Shown piece after piece: positions 9,227 through 18,900 of a stretch of 64,000 bases of DNA. The DNA comes from Agarilytica rhodophyticola (lineage in GTDB: Bacteria > Pseudomonadota > Gammaproteobacteria > Pseudomonadales > Cellvibrionaceae), in the NCBI RefSeq assembly GCF_002157225.2, contig NZ_CP020038.1, positions 682,001 through 746,000 on the forward strand, written 5' to 3'. The notes beneath the pieces are model-generated. The model was not told the DNA's origin and did no database searches. It worked only from the letters and a program-made list of their open reading frames with translations. Position numbers and translations under genes: made by a program. Positions within the stretch are counted from its first letter, which is position 1. Each line of letters starts with the position of its first letter.

Positions 9227-9294
9227 AGGAACCTCTGATTTACCTCGGGAACGCCTGGGAGCCAGAAATCATTCGAGGTGAATCACAGGTTCCT
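9227..9294. repeat. imperfect 21-bp inverted repeat, MITE-like hairpin
   Basis: AGGAACCTCTGATTTACCTCG (21 bp; split here as AGGAACCTCTG + ATTTACCTCG) at 9227-9247 pairs with CGAGGTGAATCACAGGTTCCT at 9274-9294 with two mismatches, loop 26 bases. It lies 28 bases upstream of the beta-propeller gene. It has no T run on either side and encodes nothing. The terminal GGAACCTCTG resembles insertion-sequence or MITE ends; an mRNA leader structure is the alternative. Confidence 0.6.
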
Positions 9295-9573
9295 TTAATA
9301 ACATGATGTAAACTGTATTGTGTACTTGAATCCCTTTGTTCGGGTATCAGCCAATTTTTTGCTATAAACTCTAAAATTGGCAGGTGTAATCATGTTATTT
9401 TTTTTGTATATATGTCTGTAAAGGAATTGCATCTTTGTGTTAACAAGTGTAATTCGATAAATTAGAAGAAAGCTGCGAGGTAATTTATGCTATTACACTT
9501 TTTAACAATTCTTTGCCAAAACCTTATAGAATGAAGTGTTAGCTAAACGCATGATTTATGACATGTTACAACA
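9295..9573. other. intergenic region between divergent genes
   Basis: AT-rich, no convincing ORF. It holds an 8-bp inverted repeat CCAATTTT/AAAATTGG around 9350-9381 and the promoter listed separately. No other element is recognised. Confidence 0.5.
9502..9530 (+). promoter_or_regulatory. sigma70-type promoter for the mipA operon
   Basis: TTAACA (9502-9507), 17-base spacer, TATAGA (9525-9530); transcription would start near 9537, giving a leader of about 37 bases before the MipA/OmpV gene. Read by eye only. Confidence 0.5.
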
Positions 9574-10542
9574 ATGTCGATGATGCTTAATATGCCCCAT
9601 GTGAAAACCCACTCTCTCTATTTGTTTGCACTTCTGGTGCTGATGCTTTGTGCCCGTGCCAATGCGGATGCAGCTTGCTCTGGCGAAGATAAAGATTGTA
9701 TTGAGGTAGGAAGCTGGCAGTTTTCTTTAGGGGTTGGTCTGGGGGTGCGTACTAACCCTATTGTAGGTGAAGACAATATACCTATCCTATTGTTGCCTAG
9801 TATTAGTTACTACGGTGAGTATTTCTTCTGGGAGACAGACACCATAGGCTTGACGCTCTACAGTGACGAGCAACATATGGTAAATATCATAGGAACGATA
9901 AGTTATGACCAGATATTTTTTGATGATATCGGAATTGGTAATTTCTCGATAGAGGGAAGATCTGCTACTGTTGCTGACCCTAGCCTAAGTTCAAGCTTTG
10001 CCCAACAACAACAGCAGCTTCCAAGTAATGATCCTGGTGATGATTTTTTGCAAGATCCGGTGGCTGCGCCACAGCAGAGAACAATAAATAACGTTGACTC
10101 TCTTCACGATCGGGATATTGCTGGGTTGGCAGGTTTTGAATATACATTCAATTCGAACTATTTTAGTCTTGGCTTGCAAGCGCTTCAGGATGTAACATCA
10201 GTGCATGATGGTAAACAAATTCGCGGTGCCATATCACATTCGTTTGCTATGCCTAAGAACGCAATAGAGTTGAGTATTGGTGCCGAATGGAAAGATAGCA
10301 AAACATTGGATTATTTTTATGGTGTACGCAGTAACGAAACGTCTAATCCTGCCGATGTGTACACTGTCGATGATGATATTTCTTATTATTTAAAAATGGA
10401 CTGGCAATATCGTTTAAGTAAAAAATGGTCTTTGCGTGCCATTGCTCATAACCGTTGGTTTGGCAGCGAAGTGCGCAATAGCCCAATTGTTACTGAAGAT
10501 ACGACACTAGCGCTATTTTTCGGGGGAGAATACCATTTTTAG
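9574..10542 (+). CDS. MipA/OmpV family outer-membrane protein
   Basis: 322 residues. Signal peptide (hydrophobic core LYLFALLVLMLC, about 15-26, cleavage near ANADA). MipA/OmpV hallmarks: WQFSLGVGLGVRTNP, PSISYYGEYFFWETDTIGLTLY, and the C-terminal strand ending GGEYHF with terminal Phe. Outer-membrane beta-barrel; E. coli MipA scaffolds murein enzymes, but this branch is unassigned. Residues about 140-175 hold a Gln/Pro-rich insertion (QQQQQLPSNDPGDD). First gene of a run with DUF3019, a response regulator and a histidine kinase, suggesting the two-component system controls an envelope function and perhaps its own operon. Confidence 0.88.
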   Translation: MSMMLNMPHVKTHSLYLFALLVLMLCARANADAACSGEDKDCIEVGSWQFSLGVGLGVRTNPIVGEDNIPILLLPSISYYGEYFFWETDTIGLTLYSDEQHMVNIIGTISYDQIFFDDIGIGNFSIEGRSATVADPSLSSSFAQQQQQLPSNDPGDDFLQDPVAAPQQRTINNVDSLHDRDIAGLAGFEYTFNSNYFSLGLQALQDVTSVHDGKQIRGAISHSFAMPKNAIELSIGAEWKDSKTLDYFYGVRSNETSNPADVYTVDDDISYYLKMDWQYRLSKKWSLRAIAHNRWFGSEVRNSPIVTEDTTLALFFGGEYHF

Positions 10543-10558
10543 AGCGTGTCGACACTGT

Positions 10559-10942
10559 GTGACTTTAACGTTGTTTTCTCTCGCTATTGCTGTTCATAGT
10601 TCGGCCGATAATACTCTGCCTGTTATTCAATTTTCGATTAAACCTCGTTTATGTGTATTGTCTGAAGGCGAAGAACTGTGCCATGATGAATTGGAAATTA
10701 GATGGACCTCGGAGAATCGCAGATCTTTATGTTTATATCGAACGGATAAAAGTAGCCCTTTAAACTGTTGGAACCGTGCGTTTTCGGGTGAGCATCATGT
10801 GGAAATTTCTGCATCACGTAATGTTAATTTTCAACTCAAGGAAATTGAAAACCAGAATTTAGTTGTGACGGAAGCGTTTGAGGTTGTGCAAGATAATACG
10901 AAATATCGCAGGCGTAGAAGAAATGCTTGGAGCTTTTTTTGA
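10559..10942 (+). CDS. DUF3019 domain-containing exported protein
   Basis: 127 residues from a GTG start. Short hydrophobic N-terminus (TLTLFSLAIAVHSSA) then the DUF3019 pattern IQFSIKPRLCVLSEGEELCHDELEIRWTS (about 25-53) with Cys pairs, ending in RRRRNAWSFF. DUF3019 genes commonly sit beside mipA and rstAB-like genes in Shewanella, Vibrio and relatives, as here. The frame is open upstream into the mipA 3' end, but no ATG is present, so initiation at GTG or an overlap-coupled start is implied. No positive residue precedes the hydrophobic core with the GTG start, so the true start may be upstream. Role unknown. Confidence 0.7.
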   Translation: MTLTLFSLAIAVHSSADNTLPVIQFSIKPRLCVLSEGEELCHDELEIRWTSENRRSLCLYRTDKSSPLNCWNRAFSGEHHVEISASRNVNFQLKEIENQNLVVTEAFEVVQDNTKYRRRRRNAWSFF

Positions 10943-11631
10943 TGAATTGTGTACTGTTAGCTGAAGATGATGAGCGTCTAGCTCAACTAGTTAAGGATTA
11001 TCTAGTGAGCAATGAATTTAGAGTTGTGATCGAGGGAATTGGCCACAATGTTCCTCGCCGTGTAAGTGAGTTAATGCCTGATATCGTTATCTTAGATATT
11101 ATGTTACCTGGTAAAGATGGATTGACCATTTGTAAAGAAATACGACCAAAATATTCTGGGCCAATTTTAATGTTGACAGCTCGGGACTCTAATATGGATC
11201 AAGTGCTTGGTTTAGAATTCGGTGCAGATGATTATGTGATTAAACCGGCTGAACCTCGTGTGCTATTGGCGAGAATACGAGCACTGCTGCGTCGTTATCA
11301 TAGTGAAGAGAAAAAAGAACAAGATGAAATTAGCATTGGAGCGTTGAGTCTCAATGTTGCTGCGCGCAAAATTCATTTAAACGGTGAGAATGTTATTCTT
11401 TCCAGTCATGAGTTTGATCTGCTTTTAGAGCTGGCAAAAAATGCAGGTAAAATTCTTAGCCGTGAATATCTCTTCAACGCTATATACAACCGCCCATATG
11501 ATGGCTTAGACCGTACTATAGACGTGCGCATCTCTCATATCCGAAAGAAGCTTAACGATAATCCTGATAATCCCGAAAAAATAAAAACGGTCTGGGGGAA
11601 AGGCTATTTATTTGTGCCCGATGCTTGGTAG
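10942..11631 (+). CDS. OmpR/RstA-family response regulator
   Basis: 229 residues from ATG 10942 (MNCVLLAEDDE), preceded by GGAG at 10929-10932; an upstream in-frame ATG at 10927 is less likely. Receiver domain with E8/D9/D10, phospho-acceptor D52 (VILDIMLPG), T in LTARD, K in DYVIKPAEP. OmpR winged helix about 130-229 (SSHEFDLLLELAKNAGKILSRE, DRTIDVRISHIRKKL, VWGKGYLF). Overlaps the DUF3019 stop by one base (TGATG) and the kinase by 7 bases: a translationally coupled operon. The order and the kinase's shape suggest an RstA-like pair; the regulon is unknown. Confidence 0.93.
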   Translation: MNCVLLAEDDERLAQLVKDYLVSNEFRVVIEGIGHNVPRRVSELMPDIVILDIMLPGKDGLTICKEIRPKYSGPILMLTARDSNMDQVLGLEFGADDYVIKPAEPRVLLARIRALLRRYHSEEKKEQDEISIGALSLNVAARKIHLNGENVILSSHEFDLLLELAKNAGKILSREYLFNAIYNRPYDGLDRTIDVRISHIRKKLNDNPDNPEKIKTVWGKGYLFVPDAW

Positions 11632-12920
11632 TAACGACTGCGATGAATAGGGCGTTTGTTTCTCTTTATTTGTTAGTGGTTATTTCTGTAATTATCGTTG
11701 GCTGGGGAACTGATCGACTCTGGCAAGTGTATAACCCTGAACCAGAAGTCCAACCTTTTGAACAAGCATTTTTTAAATTAATTGAGTCTGAGCTAAAAGG
11801 CTTGACTTTAGACGAAGCAATAGAGAAGAGTCGAGAACTTAGCCTTTTCATTAAACAGGACATGCAAATTTATTCCCTCGAGGAACTAGCCAAATCTTCC
11901 CTCGCTGAAAAAATTGCCGATGGCCGTACCGTTAGTTTGTTTGATGATCAGGGTCGTCGCTCAAGCTATAAACGTATTGTCGGCACCGAGTATATTGTTC
12001 GAGTTATTCTCAATGACAAGAGTAACGAAAGAGAGCATGTGTATTTTATTTTACTCATTACTTTTTATTTAGCCATTGCTATTATTATTTATTTTTGGGT
12101 TTGGCCTTTGTCGAGAGATTTAAGAAAATTACAGCTATACACCCAAAAAGTGGGGCTGGATAATGCGCCGAGTAAAATTGAATTGGGGCAAAGTTCTACT
12201 GTATATTCTTTAGCTTCTGCCTTTAATAGCATGAAAACGCGCATTGATGAGTTGTTAGCAACTCACAAAGAAATGACCTATGCCGTTTCTCATGAGTTAA
12301 GAACACCACTGGCGCGAATGAAATTTGCTTTGGAAATGGCCAAGGATACTAAAGATGCAAGTAGTAGAGACAAACAAATAGATAGTGTGCGCGAAGATGT
12401 TACCGAGATGGAAAAGTTAATTAACGAGTTATTAACTTATGCAGGATTCGAACAACGTCAAGAAAAGCTACAGTTTAAGCGAGGCGATCTATATTCTTTG
12501 ATTAACAATGTGCTTGATATCAATCGTCGGGCATATAGTGATAAAGATGTTAAAACTGAAGTCATAAACTTATTGGATAATAACGCTGTTTATGCAGAAT
12601 GGTATTTGCTAGAACGCTGTTTGCATAATGTCATTCAAAATGCATTTAAATACTGCCATAGCTGTGTTTGGGTAACCTTGTCGATAGACGACGGGGCTTA
12701 TTGTATTGCGATTGAAGATGATGGGCCTGGGATTGATTTGAAAGACGCGAAAAAAGTATTTCAAGCGTTTGTGCGTTTACGCAATAGTGGCTGTGAAAAC
12801 AAAAGCGGTTTTGGTCTAGGTTTGGCCATTGTACACAGAATTATGAAATGGCATAACGGTGAAGTAAAGGTAGTTGCTTCATCCCATGGCGGCGCACGAT
12901 TTATTCTGCGCTGGCCTTGA
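11625..12920 (+). CDS. RstB-like sensor histidine kinase
   Basis: 431 residues (or 425 from the ATG at 11643). Membrane segment about 10-28, periplasmic region about 30-138, second membrane segment about 139-161, HAMP about 160-212, HisKA with H223 in VSHELRTPLARMKF, and HATPase with N box QNAFKYCHS, G1 EDDGPGID and G2 GFGLGLAIVHRIM. The layout and small periplasmic domain fit RstB. Its start overlaps the response regulator gene. Confidence 0.92.
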   Translation: MVVTTAMNRAFVSLYLLVVISVIIVGWGTDRLWQVYNPEPEVQPFEQAFFKLIESELKGLTLDEAIEKSRELSLFIKQDMQIYSLEELAKSSLAEKIADGRTVSLFDDQGRRSSYKRIVGTEYIVRVILNDKSNEREHVYFILLITFYLAIAIIIYFWVWPLSRDLRKLQLYTQKVGLDNAPSKIELGQSSTVYSLASAFNSMKTRIDELLATHKEMTYAVSHELRTPLARMKFALEMAKDTKDASSRDKQIDSVREDVTEMEKLINELLTYAGFEQRQEKLQFKRGDLYSLINNVLDINRRAYSDKDVKTEVINLLDNNAVYAEWYLLERCLHNVIQNAFKYCHSCVWVTLSIDDGAYCIAIEDDGPGIDLKDAKKVFQAFVRLRNSGCENKSGFGLGLAIVHRIMKWHNGEVKVVASSHGGARFILRWP

Positions 12921-12976
12921 GATGTCGCGCTTTTGTCATACTAAGCCTGAATTAAAATATCTGATATAGATCAGAT

Positions 12977-13945
12977 TTAACTTGTATGATCCCCCTCACC
13001 GCACATTTTTGCCATGGCATTTGTTGCTTTAATCAATGCATCGATAATTCCTGGCTCACTCGATGAATGGCCAGCATCTCGGATGATATGCAGTTCAGAA
13101 TCTGGCCACGCTTGATGTAAACTAAAAGCATTATCGAGTGAACACACCATATCATAACGGCCGTGCACAATAATGCCTGGAATCCCTTCAAGAGCTTGGG
13201 CATTATTAATAATTTGGTTGGGCTCAAGAAAGGTTCGATTAATAAAGTAGTGGGTTTCTATACGTGCTAATGACACCGCCAGATGAGGTTCTGCAAAACG
13301 ATGAACAACCTCAGGATTAGGTCTCAACGTAGCACACCTGCCCTCCCATATCGACCAAGCTTTCGCTGCTGCCATCTTTGCTAATTCGTTATCTCCTGTT
13401 AGGCGCTTGTAGTAGGCGGCAATCATATCTTCTCTTTCTTCAACTGGAATGGGCTTAACGAAGTCCTGCCAGTAGTCGGGAAATACGTGATGGGCGCCTG
13501 ATTGATAAAACCAATTTAAGTCAATATCTCGTGATAAAAAGATGCCTCGTAAAATAAGGCCGCTGACTCTCTGCGGGTGGGCCTGGGCATAGAGTAGGCT
13601 TAGGGTGGAACCCCAAGATCCTCCAAACAAGATCCATTTATCGATATTGAGTTGATTGCGTATTACCTCCATATCGCTAATCAGATGTGTGGGTGTATTA
13701 TCTGTCAAATCCGCATGGGGTTTGGAACGACCACTACCTCGTTGATCAAATAAGATGATGCGATATTTTTCTGGGTCGAAAAAGCGCCGATCACTCGAAT
13801 TAAAACCAGCCCCAGGACCGCCATGAACAAATAAGATGGGCAGGCCTTCAGGATCGCCACATTCTTCCACATATAGGGTATGGACATCGCTCACCACAAC
13901 ATCGTGGCGGGCATAAGGTTTTATTTCGGGATACAGTATTTGCAT
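12977..13945 (-). CDS. pip: proline iminopeptidase (alpha/beta hydrolase, S33)
   Basis: 322 residues from ATG at 13945 (MQILYPEIKPYARHD), matching the family's N-terminus; a TTG 24 bases upstream preceded by GAGAG is an alternative. Releases N-terminal proline from peptides in the cytoplasm. Seen: oxyanion HGGPGAG, DQRGSGRS, nucleophile elbow GGSWGS, catalytic Asp in GRYDMVCS and His in DAGHSSSEPG. Length is typical (310-325). Monocistronic. Confidence 0.95.
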   Translation of the reverse strand: MQILYPEIKPYARHDVVVSDVHTLYVEECGDPEGLPILFVHGGPGAGFNSSDRRFFDPEKYRIILFDQRGSGRSKPHADLTDNTPTHLISDMEVIRNQLNIDKWILFGGSWGSTLSLLYAQAHPQRVSGLILRGIFLSRDIDLNWFYQSGAHHVFPDYWQDFVKPIPVEEREDMIAAYYKRLTGDNELAKMAAAKAWSIWEGRCATLRPNPEVVHRFAEPHLAVSLARIETHYFINRTFLEPNQIINNAQALEGIPGIIVHGRYDMVCSLDNAFSLHQAWPDSELHIIRDAGHSSSEPGIIDALIKATNAMAKMCGEGDHTS

Positions 13946-14156
13946 TGATTTGTCTCGACAGTTTGCCAACTCTCTATAGTTTAGCTGGTATCTTTTGTCG
14001 TGAACATATAGGAAAATGCAATATTACAGCTCAGCTTAATAATTTAAGGGCTTTGCCCGTAATGCTTGTCGTGAAAAATAGCATAAGGCTCTCCAGCCAG
14101 AAGTCTTGGGCTTGTCCTTTTCCCAATGACTTATTCTCATAAGCTTGGTGTATTTT

Positions 14157-14702
14157 CTACTCTATAGAAACATGCCGAGCTTCATACTCGCAGTAGAAGT
14201 ATGCTGAATCGCAGACTTGCAAAATAAAATAGGCATCTTGCGGGATATTGGGGAGAAAATCTCCGATATAGGCTGATTGTCTATGGTTACTAGAGCTCTC
14301 ACACCTCACATTGAGGCTATTGCTATAATCACAAAACTGATATTGATTGTCATGGCAGAAAGAAAAAGGCCCACACAGTTCAGAGGAAATTAAACGGCTG
14401 CCATTAGGACTAGCGTGATCATTGATTCTAAATTCTACGTAATAGTCAACATCGCTAGTGACTGTCCAAAATATCTCAAACTCACCATTGTTTATGATAG
14501 GAGAAATAGCAAGCTCGGTATTGTTATCAAATTCAGAATTTGTGCCGTAAGTGTCGATAATATCAAACTGCCTTAACGCAGGAGGATCGTCGTGGTGATG
14601 GTCATGGTCATTATAGTATTCATCATCACCACCGCAGGCGCTAACAAAGATAGCACTTATTGTGATAAATGCTAACGCTTGGAGTCGTCTGAACAGTGTC
14701 AT
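14157..14702 (-). CDS. predicted lipoprotein with His/Asp cluster
   Basis: 181 residues. Signal peptide with lipobox FVSAC (Cys23) and GGDD after it. Immediately following is an Asp/His/Tyr cluster, DEYYNDHDHHHDDPP (about 26-40), which could bind divalent metals. The remainder has six Cys in the C-terminal half (CGPFSFC, CDYSNSLNVRC, CDSAYFYC), suggesting disulfides in the envelope. No family recognised. It is downstream of the IPK-like gene on the same strand (82-base gap), but nothing ties their functions. Confidence 0.7.
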   Translation of the reverse strand: MTLFRRLQALAFITISAIFVSACGGDDEYYNDHDHHHDDPPALRQFDIIDTYGTNSEFDNNTELAISPIINNGEFEIFWTVTSDVDYYVEFRINDHASPNGSRLISSELCGPFSFCHDNQYQFCDYSNSLNVRCESSSNHRQSAYIGDFLPNIPQDAYFILQVCDSAYFYCEYEARHVSIE

Positions 14703-14784
14703 GGCTGAGTCCTTATCGAATATTTTGACCCAGTCTATGTTGGCGTATCTTAACTTTAACTGAATAAGAGCAATTGAATTGAAA

Positions 14785-15795
14785 TTATAGTGCTCGTAAG
14801 TTCTCTAGGTGTTTAATGAAATTATCAATACCTTCATTAAACTGCTGTTGTTTTCGTTTAAAGTGCTCATCGGTTTCTTTCGTTTTTTCGACTGGATGTG
14901 CAAGATCAATTAATCTCATATCCATATCACCTAATTTTTTCTCTCCATTTTCTGTGGATATCAGAAAACTACTTCCAATAAACACTAACCCTATCTCATT
15001 TAATTTCGATTGAGTTTCTATTGCTTTTTCAATCATTTTATCGATGATTTGATTTTTTTCTCGAGCTGAAAATGGGGTTAGTGAGCTTGCCATATATTTA
15101 TTAGTGTTTTTTGCTATATCTCGCTTGCTCGCACCTTGGGCTTCGGGAAGATTGGTGCCTTCCATCCGGTAGCCACGACTTTCTCCAAACAATGACCTAG
15201 AACCATAGATAAGGTCTAGGCTTGTCATTCTTATTTTTTTTGTTATTGGAGAGGAATGACCTTCTTCAACTAACTGTGTTTTAGATGTTGTACTTTTAGC
15301 AAGTTTTATATCCCAAGTTGTCGGCTTTATATGAGAGCCGCCTACTTTACTTAAAATCACCTTCAACTCCCCTTTTTTTGTCTGACGCATAGTGTTTATT
15401 TTATCTCGCAATTCCAAAGGGAGGTTTTCTAGTACTTCAGGGGTGATTGCGGTCGCATTTGGTATGATTCCCTTTAATTGTTTACCATACTTGAGGTAAG
15501 TATGTGCCTCTTTTTCTCCCATTATTTTAACGATTCTGTCACTATCCAAAACGGCAATATCTCCCGCATGCCCTGCGACTTGTGTAGGGCCTTGAGTGGC
15601 TTGTGCCTTTGTATTGCCTACAGTTTGTCCGGAATTTAAAGCGTCGTTATGTGTAGTTTTTTTTTGTGTTAGGGACTTCTGCGTGTTTGTTGTCATCACT
15701 GCCGGCACTGCTTGTGAGCTTTTTCGTCCCACTATGTGTAGGGTAGATGGAGTCGTTGGGTTTGCTCTTATAGTGTGAAATAGACGATGCATCAT
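14785..15795 (-). CDS. inositol-polyphosphate-kinase (IPK) family-like protein, candidate effector
   Basis: 336 residues. N-terminal 70 residues are Ser/Thr/Gln-rich and look unstructured. Then the IPK-family order appears: QVAGHAG (72-78; eukaryotic IPMK/IP6K have QVAGH-x-G), a Lys in RIVKIM (90), the substrate-site motif P-x3-D-I-K (P158, D162, K164; canonical PxxxDxKxG, here A166 for Gly), SLDLIYGSRSL (where IPKs have G-x-R-x-x-G), GSSFLIST (274-281; IPKs have SSLLF/SSLLI) and MRLIDLAHP (293-301; IPKs have VRMIDFAH, metal-binding Asp here D297), then a helix to the end. No Cys, no signal peptide, no membrane segment. In eukaryotes this family phosphorylates inositol phosphates. Neighbour of the AvrE-like gene (155 bases, same strand), so a secreted effector that alters host inositol phosphates is my inference. 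Confidence 0.6.
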   Translation of the reverse strand: MMHRLFHTIRANPTTPSTLHIVGRKSSQAVPAVMTTNTQKSLTQKKTTHNDALNSGQTVGNTKAQATQGPTQVAGHAGDIAVLDSDRIVKIMGEKEAHTYLKYGKQLKGIIPNATAITPEVLENLPLELRDKINTMRQTKKGELKVILSKVGGSHIKPTTWDIKLAKSTTSKTQLVEEGHSSPITKKIRMTSLDLIYGSRSLFGESRGYRMEGTNLPEAQGASKRDIAKNTNKYMASSLTPFSAREKNQIIDKMIEKAIETQSKLNEIGLVFIGSSFLISTENGEKKLGDMDMRLIDLAHPVEKTKETDEHFKRKQQQFNEGIDNFIKHLENLRAL

Positions 15796-15950
15796 ACAAC
15801 TAAGATATATTCAGTTTATTAAAGTCGCCCTTAAGCGAGAATAACTATTAGTGGCATACAAAGCATAAAAGTTTAATTTGCAGTAACATATCTTACGTTA
15901 ATATAGAGATTAACCTAAGTTAACCTCTATAGGACTTCTCTTAAGCGGTT

Positions 15951-18900
15951 TTAGCTCGATATGTGAATGCCGGCGGCCTTAGCGGATCTGATCGCCAATT
16001 TTTTCGATAAATCTTCACTTAAGTCTTGTATTATAGGACGTTCTACACTTATTGATGTTGGATCAATTTTGCCCGATTCATAGCCTAGGTTAATTGTGGT
16101 GGCAATAGTTGTTGTCGAGATATTAGTTTTTGCTCCCGCTCTTATTAATGGGAGTGGCGTTTCAAAATCTCTTGCTCGTGCTTTATCTCGGGTAATTTCT
16201 ATCTGGAAAGGTATCATGTTATTTTTACCTGAATTTGGATCGGGTATTACTATTGGCTTTCCATCAACCATTTTTATTATACTGCCCACACCTTTTTGCA
16301 AATCATCAATAATTTGCTCTGATAGTAAGCCTCTTGCTGCTAGGCTATCGACTCTTAGTTGTACATCTGGATGAAATGTCATTCTCACTGTGGCGTTAAC
16401 AGAATGAGAAATAGTTGCCGTTGGGGCTGTTCGCCATGATCTTTCAGCCTCTTCATGGATGATGCGTTTAAAGTCGCCAGACTGTTGCACTAATTTGGCG
16501 AGGTGAGATGCTGTATCAACTGTTGTTCCTAGACCAATTTTCGCAGCAAGTTTATTGACTGTGCCCGGATCGGTTAATCGATCCAGGTTTGTGACCATTG
16601 TGGTATAACGAAGTTTCGATTGTAGATATTGTCCGTTATCATAAGCTTGTTTTTTTGCATCTAGCAAAATAAGACTGTTGATAGCTGATAACTGTCTGTT
16701 ATTTAACGGTGATATATCTTCTGACATATTTTCAAAGCTTCCATGTTTTTGAAATTCAGTCAATAGTTGAGTTGCTTGTTGAATAATAGGTGATGCTTTA
16801 GCGCGGAAATTTTCGTTCTCGCTTTCTTTGATTTCAGAATGTATATCCATTATTACTTTAGCCGCTTCTGGATATTGCGTTTTCATAGAGTCTGCTAATT
16901 CTGCAATAGCGTCGAGATAACTTGATTTTTTAACGTCAGGTGTTGCTCTTATCCTTTCATCGAACCTGTTAATACGTCTATTGTCTACACCTCTAAGTGC
17001 CTTATTGACTTTGTTAAATTTGGGATTTCGGGTAATTTTTTCAGAAAGCTGATTAATAGGTTTTTCGACTCTATGAGCTACCTTTTCTCCGATGCCACCT
17101 GCATTTGAATTAAAGGTTCCTTCATGTTTTTTATCTTGAGGTCTAACTTTACGCTTATAAAGTATTTTCGCACTTTCTCCGAACATACCATATAGCAAGG
17201 TATTTCCGTTGCCTGGGGTGGCTTCATTTAAATAAGCTTCGCCAGCGCCTAGTAATCGAAGTTGGGTTTGTAGATAGGCTTCTGGTATAAGGTGTACTAC
17301 TTGATCGCTTACTCTGTGTCTAATATCTCCTCGTGCAACTCTATACGAATCATGATATTTAACTTCTACCAAGTTCAGGCTAGCCGTTAGCTCTGCTTGA
17401 GTTCGTAGCAATGTATTAATTTTATCTATGCCTATATCAGCGTTTACAATGCCTCTCACGTCAGCTTGTGTTGAGAAATTAACATTAGCATCAAAATTTG
17501 TCGCTTTAACGGCTGTTTTTTTATTGGCGGTATCTAGGATTTCTTTAATCTGAGAAGTCGCATTGCCACCAAATAGCTTTTCAAGAAAATTATCACGCTC
17601 TTCAGCAGGTATATTTAGGATCGCACCTTTCTCTTTTCCATGCATTGCAACCATATCCATCCAAGCATTTAGCCTCAGTGCTGGCCTTAAATTTAAAGGG
17701 TTCTTATTGCTACTATCTGATGCGTTATTTTTTGCACTCTCGGGAAGAAAAAATTTAGATAATTTTCCTATAGTGGCTCCAATACCTGCTGACACCATTA
17801 AGCCCTTGTTCACTTCTCGGTTAGTGCTAATAAATAAATCGCCATTTTCCATCATGCTGAATACCATTTTATTTTCTAGGCCTAGAGTCCCTTTAACCGT
17901 AGCAAATGCTGAGATACCTAAGGGCTTGCCTATTAACTTTGCGAAAGGTATTGCCCAGGCAAAATCAATTTTGGGGACAAATCTAACATCTTGCCCCAAG
18001 ACTACAACGGCTTCTTTCGGCATTGAATTCATGACTTCTCGCATGACGGATAAAGTGTCTTCACGATTAGCTGTACCACACATAGCACGCATTGAACGGT
18101 TGATCGCACTATTAGCTCTATCGAAAGACTGAGCAAAATCTTTCTTTGCTTTTTCCATATTTATCACTTCTTCATAGCTTGTCATCCCTAGCCTATTTTG
18201 TTTTGCGACAGGGTTATTTTTATAGCTATTGCTAAGCTCTTCTATTTGTGTTGTTAGTGTTTTGTCTGCTGTTTCATTTACATCAACTTGTTTAATTATC
18301 TCACTGAGTTTATTCAATGTTACTGCGATTAATTCTAAATGTTCTTTGGAAATTTGTAAGCTGCGATTAGAGTGAGCCTGCTTGGATCCCAAAATTGGCG
18401 AATGAGAAACAAGACCCTGATTACTTTGCTCAAAAGCCGTGATTAAATCATATATTTTCTTTTGGTCATCAATTTGAAAATGTGATAGTAATTTTTTTAT
18501 GCTTTGAATTAGGTCTCTATCGCCATAGCCAAACTCCTTTCCTACATGTTTATTTGTGATTTGTACATTACCTGTCCTAGGGTTTATAACATTCCGTTCT
18601 GCTCCGGCTTGAAATAAGGTGTCTTGTAGTTGTTTCATTAACTCTTGATATAGCAAATTGGCACTGTCTGCCGCTTCTGGCGAACGTGTTTCAAGAGATT
18701 TTAAAACATCTGCGAATGTGCTACCTGCTGGATTTGTATGTTTTAAGGAACTTACTAATTGCTGGTAGTCCTGATGGGTTTGTTTCGCAGCATTAGATAT
18801 TTCGCGAGTGCTTTTTGTGCCTTTTATGTCAGTCTTGATTTGTTTTAATAATTCTGGCGCACGGACAAAAGGATCTTTAATATGTGCGCCATAGTTACCC

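Noticed and set aside
9227-9294. Insertion sequence
   Set aside because: No transposase and loop only 26 bases; kept as an inverted repeat only.
15840-15860. CCACTAA as an hrp-box -10 before the IPK-like gene
   Set aside because: The matching upstream hexamer is TTAAAC, only 3/6 to GGAACC; not better than chance.
17563-18132. 189-codon ORF on the plus strand inside the AvrE-like gene
   Set aside because: Antisense to a much longer frame, without ribosome site or recognisable motif; shadow.
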